A stretch of 64,000 bases of DNA from Cylicocyclus nassatus (GCA_958299035.1 CATQJL010000223.1:69423006-69487005); one strand, 5' to 3'. Positions 11,332 through 21,865 are shown, numbered from the stretch's first letter. The notes: a model not told the origin generated them from the letters alone. Made by a program: numbers and translations.

Positions 11332-11499
11332 CTCAAAACTTTGACTAAAGAGGTAACTTACAGAATTTGAATCAAACAAAAACAAGAGAGCATGAAGGTA
11401 AATGGAGATGAAAGGACTACATAACACTGACACGAACATCGAGTGACCTGGCAATTGATTGCAACCTCATATTCGAATAAGTATTATCCCGCCATAACC

Positions 11500-11761
11500 T
11501 CAGAGCGCGCTAGCTGTATCCCAAGTATTTCGCAATTTGTATATAAGTGGTAAGTGTATAACTGTGGCGAATCCATATTTACGCATTATATATGGCCTAT
11601 CAAGAAATACATGGTGAAGTTTGCTCACAAAAATATTATATTCCCATCCATTATTCTTCGTCGTCGTAGCTAGTTCTATGATTCCTTCTTTAAATTTTGT
11701 ATAATCTGAGCAATTTCTATATATTCTGAGTATTTCCGTAGTACAAGTATTGAACAATATA
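11500..11761 (-). pseudogene. Reverse transcriptase thumb / C-terminus
   Basis: Beyond MITE A the minus strand continues with TCTTEILRIYRNCSDY and FKEGIIELATTTKNNGWEYN, matching the thumb region of Penelope-type polymerases. It ends near 11,500. No GIY-YIG domain follows within the next kilobase, consistent with an N-terminal or missing nuclease. Confidence 0.75.
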
Positions 11762-12444
11762 CAGGGTGTCCGTAAAGTATGTATACACTGTTTGATCGTT
11801 AATATCTCTCTTCCCAAGAAATCTTTTGCCTTGCTTCAGGGACCATTTTGTAGAGCTGGCTTCAACTTAAATTTGCAGTATAGAGCGAATCGTCCATCTT
11901 TCTCCTTTATTGTAGGATTACGGTGGAAACTTCAAAGAGGGTTTTGGGCCATGAAAGGCCATTTTTTGCCCCAGAAAATAAAAAAAAAAGCAGCCTGAAA
12001 ACTTGTACACTAGGCTGATTAGAGTTGCTGATTCTAACTGTAAAGTTCCCAGCTTATTGCGATGCTTCATCGAAGAGTTATGCCAAGTAAAAGGTAGCGG
12101 CCATTCTTTCAATGTTCCTAAAAAGTGCTTTTGCACCGTTTAGAAAGCTTCGCAATCTTGTGAATAGTTGAGTATTGAACTCAGCGTTTATAAAAACCCT
12201 ATTACACAAGTTTTCACATTATTTTGAAAAATTTTGAAACGGCAGCTTTTTTCACATTGACACCATATGTTTCAAGTTTCTACCGTAATCCTACAGTAAT
12301 AAAGAGAGATGGGTGATTCGTTCTATATTGCAAAACTAAGTTGAAGCCAGCTCTGCAAAACGGTACCTGAAGCAAGGCAAAAGACTTCTTGGGAAAAGAG
12401 ATATTAACGATCAAGCAGTGTATACATACTTTACGGACACCCTG
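11762..12444. mobile_element. Mariner-type MITE A (683 bp)
   Basis: Flanked by TA at 11,760-11,761 and 12,445-12,446. Ends are CAGGGTGTCCGTAAAGTATG and its complement, and the inverted homology continues inward for hundreds of bases. It shares TTAATATCTCTCTTCCCAA with the other two copies. No transposase frame, so non-autonomous. Inserted in the thumb region of the Penelope-like element. Confidence 0.92.
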
Positions 12445-12889
12445 TATATCTCGGTATATTAGATCTTCATTGTGGGTATCTAGTGAGCTTGAAATTATAC
12501 GCATCTGTCTTATTATACATATTAAATTTGATCATGTTCTCGCAAACTATCATGTTCAAGTCAAGAAAATTCGTTTCGTTCAGACTAGCGTTGGTCTTAT
12601 CTATTTCTAAAGTTGAAGGATATGTTTCTTTTAAACTTCTTTCGAACTCTGATGCATTATTAGAGACGTGCAGTATGTTATCTATGTATCTATAGGTGAA
12701 ATTATATAAGGTAATGTTATGGCCTAGCGTTCTTGTTAGCCTCTTCATGAATTCGTATTCCATATATGCTAATGTAAGGTCTGCCATTTGAGGACTGCAC
12801 GAAGCACCTTGAGGTATTTCCTTTATCTGTCTGTAAATAACACCACCAAAAAATAAGTAGCTGGACTCTAATAGAGAATCGACCATATA
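12445..12889 (-). pseudogene. Reverse transcriptase palm, second part
   Basis: Between the two MITEs. It contains GVIYRQIKEIPQGASCSPQM (motif with PQG), then NFTYRYIDNILHVSN, where the catalytic Y-x-D-D box reads Y-I-D-N, a change expected to weaken or abolish metal binding, and FLDLNMIV further on. A frame change follows FKLTRYPQ. Confidence 0.85.
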
Positions 12890-13566
12890 CAGGGTGTCCC
12901 AAAAGTAAGTACACACTTTTCAATCGTTGATATCTCTCTTCCCATTGGGTCTTTTTCCACCGTTCAAGTACCATTTTGTAGAGGAGGCTTCAACTTAGAT
13001 TTACGGTAAAGAGCGAATCACCGATCCTTCAAATTACTGTAGGATTACGATAAGAACTTCCAGCATGTGGAACCATTGTGGAATATGCCATCCGACAAAA
13101 TTTTCTCAAAAAATCTGAAAAATCGTGTACTAGGGTTTTCGCGCACGCCGATTCCGTTACAAAACTTTTTATGAGTGTTTTTAGCTTTTCTGACAGTGTA
13201 ATTACAGTTTCGACAAATGCTGGTAACTCGGTTATTACGGTTTACCTGGGATAACTTAAAAAAGAAACATCAGAGTCAAGTGGAAGTTTCATTTTCGAAA
13301 TCAGCGGCTTCCACTACCATAGTATAAGAATTTTTGGCTTGTTTGGTTTTGTTCCGAGGCAGAATATGGCTTGCAACGGCCTAAAATCCTTGTCGAAGTT
13401 CCTACAGTAATCCTACGGTGACGAAGAGCGATCGGTGATTTGCTCGATATTGTAAATCTAAGTTGTAGCCTCCTCTACAGGATGACATTTAAACGGCTGG
13501 AAGAGACCCATTGGGAAAAGAGATATTAACGATTGAAAAGTGTGTACTTACTTTTGGGACACCCTG
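12890..13566. mobile_element. Mariner-type MITE B (677 bp)
   Basis: TA duplication at 12,888-12,889 and 13,567-13,568. Termini CAGGGTGTCCCAAAAGTAAG and complement, with long inverted arms and a unique centre. It interrupts the reverse transcriptase palm. The sequence is related to MITE A but clearly diverged, so the two insertions are separate events. Confidence 0.92.
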
Positions 13567-14012
13567 TATATTACATCTTCAACTTGATAATAATGACCTT
13601 GTGTTAAGTTTGAGCTAGCATATGTGTCTTTATTGCCATGCACTTTAATGTATTTATAACCTTTCATACATAAGCTTATAAGCTTTTTAAGGTTTGTTCT
13701 TACAATATTATGTGGCAAACTTGTAAAAAGACTAGAGAAGTCGGCCGAGTACACTTCTAGGCTACCTCGAGCTGTCGCCAGTTCCTTCAACACTTGGCTA
13801 CTATTTTCTATAGCCCAAAAATGTTTTATTTTGGATCTTTGCCAAATAACTTTGCAGTAAATGTAGAAATGCCTTCTTATATGGGCAAGTATCAGCTGTA
13901 GTAATTTACTTAAGGGTTTCAACGTACTTCTTTTAGCGCCAGTGATGAATCTAAACTTAATCGGTGTTTTGTGCATTTTTGGAATGCCATAAATTCTAGG
14001 GATTAAACTACA
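13567..14012 (-). pseudogene. Reverse transcriptase fingers/palm, first part
   Basis: Reads IPKMHKTPIKFRFITG, the Penelope-type motif (PK.HK.P.K.R.I), then SLEVYSADFSSLFTSLPH. The latter holds the first catalytic Asp of the palm, in the context usual for Penelope reverse transcriptases (D-F-S-S-L-F). The frame runs into the mariner-type MITE B, whose sequence makes up the last residues of the open frame. Confidence 0.82.
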
Positions 14013-14917
14013 TTAATCTAAAAAATTATTGTTTAAACTATTAAGAATTCTTTTGTGTTTCAAAAGGACATCGTTCTCACTAAGTCTAGTTGATACGTAA
14101 GTATATTCACTCAAAGCCGACTGTTTCATTTCTTTCTTCATCATATGTAAATAGAATTTCTTGCACGTGAAACTATAATTTGAAGTGGCTTTATCTATTG
14201 GAGTTATGATAAAATGTCTTTGTAGCTTTCTTAGAACTTCTACGTCATATTTGTCATAGTCAATCTGTTCTGGATCATACATGTTGAACAATTTCGTTTC
14301 AATTTCTTTCTTGATATATTCACATAATTCATTTGTAAGTTGGACTCTAACGGAAGAGCTAGCTTTGTATTTTCGAACGTACTTGACTGCTAATTGTAAA
14401 CTCAAATCGTTTGTCACTTTTTTAATGTCGCCTTTAGTAATCACCGTATGTGTTCTGTACTTCGTTCCTCTCTTGAAAATAGATTTCAGTTTTTCGTTCT
14501 GTATAAAATCCAGATTTCCTGTGCAAACATGTTTGTGGTAATTATCAACAAAATCGTTGTATTTTTTACACTCACATTCTTGTTCCTCTATGATTTTCAT
14601 TGTAGAATCATTAAGATTTCTGAGAAAGCTGTTATAATTGAACATTTCCAGACCTACTGGCTTTCTCAAATTGTATCGTATCGATACCTTAATATTGTTC
14701 AGTTTATCTGCGTCTTGCATATTAATAGTTTCTTTAACCTTCTTTTAATTCTTGTACTATTACATACCTTGCGCAGTTCGAGCTTATCCAATATTTCACC
14801 TAGGTAAGGTATGGTTATTACTATTTCTTCTTGTTTAACTTTCAGTTTATCCTTTCTTTCCCAAAATGGTGTAGCAAGCAATGCATAAATCTTATACTTA
14901 TGTTCAAACGATAACAT
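14013..14917 (-). pseudogene. N-terminal region of the Penelope-like reverse transcriptase
   Basis: 14,917-14,699 includes ITIPYLGEILDKLELRKV, a helix-turn motif often found beside GIY-YIG modules in these elements. 14,720-14,013 (235 codons) has ECECKKYNDFVDNYHKHVCTG, TKGDIKKV and then HFIITPIDKATSNYSFTCKKF. The D-K-A/G segment is a Penelope family hallmark. The frame ends at a stop just before the polymerase fingers. Confidence 0.75.
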
Positions 14918-14949
14918 TGTAAAATTAGGAGTGAAAGTTTAATCTATCA

Positions 14950-15394
14950 GCCTCTATCAGCCTTGAAATATCTTGCTTGCTTAGTTTTCGAAAATAAACA
15001 AAAAGATTGTTACCCTGTAAAGTATTTATTGCAGTCAAAACTTCTTCTCTGTCAGGACATTCACTTTTTTTTAGACATGTTATCATATAGATCACATTTT
15101 TCGGATCGCAGTTTGAAGTTGCTGTCTTGTTTGTTTTGAAGTAGTAATTCGTTGTTGAGCTTTTAACAAGACTAGTGAAGTTGATTTTTCACATTAATGG
15201 CACTTCTTTCTTTGACATTTACTGCCCGTGTAGCTATTCGATTCTGGATTATTCACAATCCTAAGCCGGTGTCCTCTATAATTATTTGCAGACGCGGACA
15301 ACACGGAACATTCATTCAAATGACTTGTCTGAATTTTGTTGTTGGACCTTAGATCCGTCGAGTTCGAGGCGATCCTTCCTAAACTCTTATGCAA
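14950..15394 (-). pseudogene. GIY-YIG-like endonuclease remnant, N-terminal
   Basis: The frame 15,394-15,194 ends GSKCQRKKCH. After a shift of frame the sequence continues through NCDPKNVIYMITC (about 15,113-15,072). The Cys cluster followed by N-V-I-Y-x-I-T-C is the start of the GIY-YIG domain of Penelope-like elements. I could not see the following YVGxT or the downstream R..H motif, so the nuclease is incomplete here. Its place upstream of the reverse transcriptase on the same strand is what suggests a permuted element; a chimeric join of two copies is the alternative. Confidence 0.55.
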
Positions 15395-15409
15395 TTTCCT
15401 TTAGGAGGA

Positions 15410-15530
15410 GTATTTTCCTCCAGGGCTAGAGCAAGCCTTTTCATCGCTGGGGAGCGTTACCCGTGATGCAAACTGCATCGGATAATCCGCGCCCAACACC
15501 ACGCCAGGGTTCTCCCGAACTATCTTGTGT
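15410..15530. other. Hairpin-rich block at the 5' end of the Penelope-like element
   Basis: Several short perfect stems lie in a row: GGAGGA..TCCTCC (about 15,401-15,421), GGCT..AGCC, GATGCA-AAC-TGCATC (15,463-15,477) and GGATAATCC. The block is GC-rich in an A+T-rich setting and lies just before the first coding remnant, where a structured 5' leader would be. It lacks the hammerhead core. An HDV-like fold was considered but not established. Confidence 0.4.
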
Positions 15531-15879
15531 ATTATTCTCTTATTTATTACCTTAGCACAGCGATAAGTTAATAAATGCTAGTTTCCCCTTCTAAGATGTA
15601 CGATTAATTTATGTGATCGCTTCAAGTATGATTCTTAGTGTTGAAACTATGGTTCTTAAATTCTTATTATCTTTTAACAATATGTTTACATATGTTATAA
15701 TTTAGTTACCGCTAATTTATCTATCAATTACTTCTTTAGAAAAGTTAACTATCTATAATCTAATGTCCTTAAATTAATGTAACATGGACCATCTGCATAT
15801 GTACAGGTCAACGAGTTTCCGGTTGTCATAACGTGCAGGTAGCCACAAATTATTGATATTTTTCACGCCAAAACCGCAT

Positions 15880-16130
15880 GAAGACCTTATGTCTCCTCTT
15901 ACTCTTAATGCAAGAGGGTGGCTGGCAGATAATGTCCTGAAATGTAGTGGAGAAAGTTCAATAAAATATTTGCGGTTTACTTACCACCTGTTAAACCTTA
16001 CGTCTCTTCCTGCTCTTAATGCAAGAAGAGTGACCGCTATAAATCTCCACACAGGGGAAATATGAATCTAATTTTATAATCTCTCCATCTACTGCCTTAT
16101 GTCTCCTCCTACTCTTAATGTAAGGGGGAT
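15880..16130. repeat. Three hairpin-forming repeats with a shared loop
   Basis: Three copies begin CCTTAYGTCTCYTC near 15,889, 15,998 and 16,093, spaced about 95 to 110 bp. Each has a conserved CTCTTAATG centre flanked by complementary arms whose sequence differs between copies (CCTCTT/AAGAGG in the first, CTCTTC/GAAGAG in the second, CCTCC.../...GGGGG in the third). Pairing is largely kept while sequence changes. Confidence 0.5.
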
Positions 16131-16661
16131 GGAGGGCTAATTAAAGTTCGTGACTACTCACAGTTACGAGACCAACTTTGTTGAATATTTAGCTCTTAGT
16201 ATTTATTTGTAGTTATTTTTCACAGTTACCAAGCTAGCCCTCCCAGGCACACATACATTTTACTCCTGTGTCCACACCTACTCTAAATGAAAATTTGTAA
16301 TAGTATTTAATTAGTGTCCTTATATAACTACTAAGCTGTCGTAGTTCTGTAGTGAAAAGTTCAAAAGGCTGTAATTAAGATCTACGTATTAAATTTATAT
16401 CCTTCTAAGAGGAAATAGACAAGGAGCCGGAAATGGGTATCTCTGAGGTGGCCACCTCCGTAAGTAAAGTTAATAGATACTTGCAAAATAAGTAAATTAA
16501 CATATTATGTGAACGATTGAGCCTACTTAATCTTTTGGTTGGAGCCACTAAGTGAAAATAAATAGTGTAAAAAAAAACGCAGTATTTTAATCGATTTTAC
16601 AACTTTTCAAAGATTGAACTAAGTCATGGGATTTTTGGGATTTTGAAGGTCAACGGCAAAA

Positions 16662-16745
16662 TTTATCTCTTAGTCTAGGAATCAATCCCAGGTCTGGCAG
16701 TTAAGAGGCGCGTTCTCTACGCATTAGGCTATGAATCACACGCAT
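16662..16745 (-). repeat. tRNA-like sequence 1
   Basis: On the minus strand, TAGCCTAATGCG resembles an A box and GGGATTGATTCC a B box, about 45 bases apart, with CTCTTAA in the anticodon-loop position. The arms do not pair well enough for a working tRNA. It shares CTGCCAGAC with copy 2. Probably tRNA-derived, as in SINE heads. Confidence 0.45.
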
Positions 16746-16917
16746 GGTTGAGATTTCACGCAGCGTATGCTACATTTACTTGCTAAATTTACTTTGTTCT
16801 ATACTATATAGCAAAATAGTTATGTACTATGTTGCACAATATGCATATTAATAACAAATCCTACTTTGCTCAAGTAATGGACCAATTAACGAAGTTTAAC
16901 TCAAGTAACGCTGTACA

Positions 16918-16998
16918 TGTTTTGCGGCCTTGGTGGAGAACGAACCTGAGTCTGGCAGCTAGGAGTCAATTCCTCTAACCACTAGACTACTAAGCCAC
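16918..16998 (-). repeat. tRNA-like sequence 2
   Basis: TAGTCTAGTGGTTAGAG (good A-box match) and GGTTCGTTCTCC (B-box-like) on the minus strand, with CTGCCAGAC between. The T arm does not pair, so not a functional tRNA. About 250 bp from copy 1 and in the same orientation. Confidence 0.5.
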
Positions 16999-17123
16999 TG
17001 ATTGACTTATTGAGAAACTGTGTTGATGTTACTTTATTTATTTTATATCTGAGCATACGTAAGAATCTAATGGCTATTGCAGTGCTTAATACGCTACCAG
17101 CTAACAATCATACTTGGATGTAA

Positions 17124-17142
17124 TCTTATATAAAAAGCTGAA

Positions 17143-17173
<31 letters not shown>

Positions 17174-17444
17174 ATGTCTGTATGTCTGTATGTGTGTACG
17201 TATGTTCCGAGTAGAAAATTCCATTTCTGAACCGATCGGGACCAAAATTGGCACACATACACTTCGGGCCCCGGCGGGTGTCATAGGCTACTTTTCGTCA
17301 TCGATCGATATCGGATCGATAACAAAAAGTGGACTGTGACACCCGCCGGGGCCCGAAGTGTATGTGTGCCAAGTTTGGTCCGAATCGGTTGAGAAATGGA
17401 ATTTTCTATTCGGAACATACGGCGGAGCCGGGTAAGCCAGCTAG
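17124..17444 (+). mobile_element. Non-autonomous Helitron-like element (321 bp)
   Basis: Starts TCTTATATAAAAAGCTG after an A and ends CCAGCTAG before a T, the A|TC...CTAG|T pattern of Helitron insertion. GGCGGAGCC near the end can form a small hairpin. Inside are (CTGT)n near the 5' end and a long internal inverted repeat (CACTTCGGGCCCCGGCGGGTG / complement) around a CGATCGATATCGGATCG centre. No replicase. A related fragment lies at 29,368-29,525. Confidence 0.72.
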
Positions 17445-18560
17445 TTACCATATAAGCACGTAATTCTACCGAATGCATATAACAGTAGAAGCGGAAAGAC
17501 CTAACGCAGGAATTGAACCAAGGTCTAATTGCCCAGAGTCTCAATCGCAAACCACTTGACTACGCAGGGGAACGAGACGTCAAAAGATTACATGTATTGT
17601 CGTTAGGCTTTCTTATTATTATCGTTTACGTTTTCATGCTTATAAAAAGTGCTAATCAATGCCAGTGTCACTCAACTCTTCCCTCCCGCTTGACTTCCTT
17701 AGATGGCATACTGTGCTGTGAAAGCCATAAATCGCTGAATCCAGCAAAATTTAGTTTGTTCAAAATTGTTCATTTTGAAAGAACATGTAAGATTTTAGGT
17801 CAAAAAATCGCAAATCGGACAGAACTTCTGAAACAACCTAGTACATATAGCTGTGGAAAGGCTGTGTTAAGTTCTGACCATTTCCTCGTAAGATGAAATT
17901 TTTCGCATCTTACAGTACTTCGAGTGTGTGTAAGTGTGTCGAAACTTATTTGAAGCAGGAAGTAAAGTTAAGCGGATTTGATGATTGTATTAGGAGAGCC
18001 GTTATCAAAAATACATATCTAAAGTACCCATTTTTGGGTGTCTTGAACGGAGACGCCCAAATGGTAGGAGAGGGGGGGGGGGTACGTTTTGTTCAATTTC
18101 AAATGTGCAAAGGGATTACCAGTGAACAGATTCCTGTCTCTTTGATGCATACGAGTTTGGAACTACCACATTCATTTATTCCTTTCTCTTCTTTGTCATA
18201 TTTTATTCTACTGAACACAAGCAAGAATTTTTCCTTCTTTGAGTTACATTATTCTTTCAGAGCGGTTGTCTGCTGGCCTCTTTGAATCAGAAATTTTCAG
18301 TGACCTACGTAGCATACGAATATACCACTACATGGATACAAAGAGGTTGTCTTGAAACTAGTTGCAGTACTATGGCGAGATGGCGTTGAGATGGCAAACA
18401 TTGAAAGTTGCTAAAGCCAGTGTCCAGGATAAATCTGACTCTTCCGATTAGGATCGATCCTGAATGCAGGCTCCACGAGAGGGGCATCTGCGTTGATCCG
18501 GTCTTCTAATGTTGTTCCTGAATGGAAATAAGGGCCTGGAACAGCCAAAGTGCTATCAGA
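17445..18560. other. No supported gene; tRNA-like copy 3 lies inside
   Basis: Two plus-strand frames of 127 and 130 codons (17,513-17,896 and 17,893-18,285) overlap by one codon end to start. Neither has a recognised motif, and the second contains a G-run-encoded Gly stretch. I do not accept them as genes. Confidence 0.35.
17507..17577 (-). repeat. tRNA-like sequence 3
   Basis: GCGTAGTCAAGTGGTTTGCG (A box) and TTGGTTCAATTCC (B box) on the minus strand. Third member of a series within 1 kb, all on one strand. Stems are degenerate. Confidence 0.5.
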
Positions 18561-18565
18561 CCCCG

Positions 18566-18568
18566 TGT

Positions 18569-18598
<30 letters not shown>
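18566..18598. repeat. T-run followed by G-run
   Basis: A T homopolymer passes directly into about 23 G (minus strand C then A). Low complexity; a likely site of sequencing or assembly error. Confidence 0.9.
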
Positions 18599-18600
<2 letters not shown>

Positions 18601-19002
18601 TGGAAAATTTGAACTTTAAAACCGTAATCAGGGCCACAGAAGGGCCTCGGAAAGGCAAAAACATGGGAGGCAATATTTTGGGTGGACGCTGCCTTTGAGG
18701 TGCTTTCATGCCGCGGCAGCACAAGCCAACTAGCGGTCTGTAGCCGCCGCTTTTGTTGTCATTAAAGCGCGGAGTTGTCAGGTTTTTAGTATATTGCGTG
18801 CCTCCGCCTATGTTGCCAATGATCTTTTTTCACGTAACACATTCTACAAAACCTGAAAGATGAAACGCATATGCTTAGCACGCAGCGTATGGATTACTTT
18901 CTGGCGCATAGTATTGATATAATTACTATCGCTGTTCACAAAAGTATCTTAGCAGAGCAAAGGGTGGTTGGGGAAGGACACAGCAAAGGAACTGGTGATT
19001 GA

Positions 19003-19270
19003 TTAGCACCCATCGCGAAATTTACACCACGCTTGGGTTCGCGAACCAAGCGCTTGAACCCACATCAACTGAGTGACTTGATTTGTGAATAGCGGTAAGC
19101 TCGACTTTTGGGTTAGCGAACCCACTGGCTTCGATCCAATACCAAACAAGTGACTTGTTGTTTGTTCTAGAACCCACTGAGTAGGCTCAACCCATTGGAT
19201 TCCGGAACCCACTAGTTTCAAATACCGATATCGTAGGTTGAGTCTACCATGGGTTTCGAATATCACCGGG
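19003..19270. repeat. Degenerate tandem repeats around GAACCCACT
   Basis: Irregular copies of (C/G)GAACCCACT(G/A)AGT recur about every 20 to 60 bases (near 19,045, 19,109, 19,169, 19,204), with inverted copies (GTGGGTTC) mixed in. A minus-strand frame of 114 codons covers it but has no recognised motif. Confidence 0.5.
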
Positions 19271-20560
19271 TTTGTTGATGAATAGGGATACAGGGTGTAG
19301 GCCATTCGCACAGCCGCAATATTGACTACCATCGCGCGACTCTCCATGCGGCGGTTCTTGCCTGGGCAAAGCAGGAGGAAAAGATTATACGCTTGTATAA
19401 CGTGTTGAGACGAGTCAACAGAGTGGCTATTGGAAATTGCCGTGCAAAAAGGCCGTGTCCTAGATGACCAATTATTGCTAGGTGCCCATTGTGCGGTGTC
19501 TTCCTAGTCAAGCTAATGTACTCTGATTGTTGATGGAAAATTATTACAATCATCGATATAACGGTAGCGCAGGGAGTTCTTTTATCTCATTTATAAAGCA
19601 GAAGCAACTAGGAATAGTGATGCAGATAACGAAGTCCAAAAGTTTCCAGACTTGCAATGCAAGTGAAGGAGATTTGCGAGAATTGTAAAGCATCGCTGTA
19701 AACATTTGGTGTTCAGTGATACACATACAAATGCCTCTAAAAAGCGATTTTGGCGAAATTCTAAGCAAGCGAGGCTTTATCCCTAGCCAAATTTGTTTGT
19801 GCATTTCGGGTGTAACTCCTACATCATACATATCGAACTCATTGTGATGTACGTTTTATGCCGTTGCATAATGTTCACAGACTGTACGATAAAGCAATAA
19901 ACTTTTGTTGCATTACGCCTACCTTCATGACTTGTACATCCCAGATTGTAAAGATAGAGAAAATGATAGCGGTAGAGATAATAAGAAAATAGCATAACTC
20001 GCCTGAAATTAAAATGATTTTTTTACTACTTGCAGAATTGCTTTATAGGAAAAATATCAAAGACTGACTAAGCTCAAGCAGTCTAACCATGCGAGAAAGA
20101 GCGGCCGTAGAAGTGCCAGAATGTTTTTCCCTTATTTGAATAGAAGCGCGGAATAAATAAAGCATGTTTTGTAAAGACAACATTTTTGTAATCAGTTGCA
20201 TCTTTTGATAAGGTCTCGTTTTTCATGGCTGTTTACAAATCCGTACTCAAAAGAAGTTGAAAACCCGGAAACCTACATTGTGAGCAATGATGTTGATTAA
20301 GAAAAGCCATTCATGTTCTGATCTGTGCAGTTCGTATTTGCCTTGCCCGTGCGTTGATCTTTCTTTTTAAACTGCTCAATTTCTACACCCTGTTATGGAG
20401 AGACCACGCATGTTGTATTAGCTTATCTTATACATTTCAATTTCAAAATTCTCGTAATAAGTCATACACTTCTCAATTTTGATTAGGGTATAAGGTACCA
20501 TTTAATAGAACGATCTATAAAGGGCAGAGTTACATCACGAGAATTCATCGCCGCGTTTTT
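19271..20560. other. No supported feature
   Basis: A+T-rich sequence; short open frames only. Confidence 0.35.
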
Positions 20561-20566
20561 TGGGTC

Positions 20567-20608
20567 GTCGCGATTTGTCGCAACTAGCGACGAAATCGCG
20601 ACGACTAA
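20567..20608. repeat. Near-perfect 18-bp hairpin
   Basis: GTCGTCGCGATTTGTCGC, five bases, then its near-perfect complement. GC-rich in an A+T-rich setting. Similar TCGCGA-rich words end the MITE at 31,297-31,499, so this may be a relic of the same family. Confidence 0.75.
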
Positions 20609-21012
20609 ATCGCTAGTCGCTCGTTCATGGCACTTCTGCAGCGATTCATGCATCCTCCCACTTGAGCACCTAGTTTCCCTTCTCAAACTAGTTATAGGTA
20701 ATTGTTTTACATTTGGCTTGATTGTTTCATTTGCATTTTTGTTTTGTAGTCCAGAATCAACTTCAACTGCAGGATCACATTAAAATTTGACTTTATCTCA
20801 GTATCTGGGCCTCACTGTTTCGAAGTTGCAGTGTTTGCTCAAATTCGGTTCAAAGGGGTTATTCGATCCACTGATGCCAATTATCATAATCATTGTGCTT
20901 GGTTAAACGACATTCTCTGAGGTCACGGCAGGAACACGTAAGGGGACAAAATTATAAATTTGGCTGGAATTCCGTCTAGAGAAGTTGTTCAACAAACTGA
21001 TCACAAAAGTCA

Positions 21013-21243
21013 TAATATCTGCTCCAAGACGAAGGGGGTCGCCCAAATAGGTTGAAAGCATGCGAGGCTGCAGCGAGCGGGCAATTGTCAAGAACAGGGC
21101 GCGCGCACGCTCGGTCAGCGGTCGCTCACGTGAGCGTACGCGCGACCCATGGTTGACAATTGCCCGCGCGCCGCATGCGCGTTAGCCTTGTATGCTTTCA
21201 ACCTATTTGGGCGACCGCCTTCGTCATGGAGCAGATATTATTC
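21013..21243. repeat. Inverted repeat (MITE-like), 231 bp
   Basis: Arms of about 80 bp start CATAATATCTGCTCC and end GGAGCAGATATTATT, and include GCCCAAATAGGTTGAAAGCAT and its complement. The centre is GC-rich with GTCGCTCACGTGAGCG. No coding capacity. Confidence 0.8.
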
Positions 21244-21344
21244 ACATCGCGCTTTGGGACATACATGCAGAGTTGCGGTGAGTATATGGTAGTTGAGAAG
21301 GCATAGACTTGCCTGAGTCTTGGCGCAGTGTATATACTTGGGTA

Positions 21345-21560
21345 AATTCGAAATTTTTCATCGAATGAATGAATATCGAATAAATTCGAAAATAAAAAAT
21401 TTCGAATAAACGAATATCGAATGAATTCGGGGTTCAAAAATTCTCGAATGCATGAATTCCATAAATTCGGAAAATCAAAAATATCGAATGAATGAATATC
21501 GAATATATCCGAACATTGGAAATCGAATTTCGAATAAATATTCGAATGATTTATCGAAAA
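21345..21560. repeat. TTCGAA/ATATCGAATA low-complexity tract, left
   Basis: Irregular repeats of CGAATGAAT, ATATCGAATAAATTCG and similar. The inverted partner is at 23,840-24,160. Confidence 0.85.
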
Positions 21561-21599
21561 ACTAGAGCAACCCTATCTCAAACTTGCCGACATATCTGG

Positions 21600-21865
21600 C
21601 TGAAGATCCAATCATAATCAGCACCCTCGTATTCCCTATGCCGACTCCTAGCTCAAAATTTCCCAAAAATCGCTGAAATCGATAAAATAAATTTTGGTCT
21701 CAATCGGCATCCTCATTTACCCCCCCCCCCTGTACCAACTCCACCTCGTAGCTCAAGATTTTCCAAAAATCGATAAAATCGATGAAGTAAATTTTTATCC
21801 ATAATCAGCGCCCCCACTTACCCCCTGTACCGACTCCCAGCCCCGTAGCTCGAAGGCAGCTAGCT
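21600..21865. repeat. About 2.5 tandem units of a 110-120-bp repeat
   Basis: Units contain ATAATCAGC, TTACCCCCTGTACC, GACTCC, CCCGTAGCTC and AAAATCGATAAAATCGAT. The same word order appears in the 118-bp units at 29,015-29,367, so this is a dispersed copy of that satellite. A C-homopolymer marks 21,721-21,730. Confidence 0.65.

Larger units (their letters stand above)
11500..15394 (-). mobile_element. Penelope-like retroelement, interrupted by two MITEs
   Basis: Minus-strand fragments, read in order, give a GIY-YIG/Cys-rich remnant (15,394-14,950), an N-terminal extension (14,917-14,013), and a reverse transcriptase split by MITEs at 12,890-13,566 and 11,762-12,444. The endonuclease-like part lies before the polymerase, the reverse of canonical Penelope elements and like the permuted Naiad-type group. 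Stops and shifts show it is dead. The total coding span without the MITEs is about 2.5 kb. Confidence 0.82.

Noticed and set aside
15401..15530. HDV-like ribozyme
   Set aside because: Several stems are present but I could not fit the nested double-pseudoknot order by hand.
16918..16998. Functional tRNA gene
   Set aside because: A and B boxes present but the T and anticodon arms do not pair.
17142..17339. Frame starting with repeated VCLS
   Set aside because: Translation of (CTGT)n inside the Helitron-like element.
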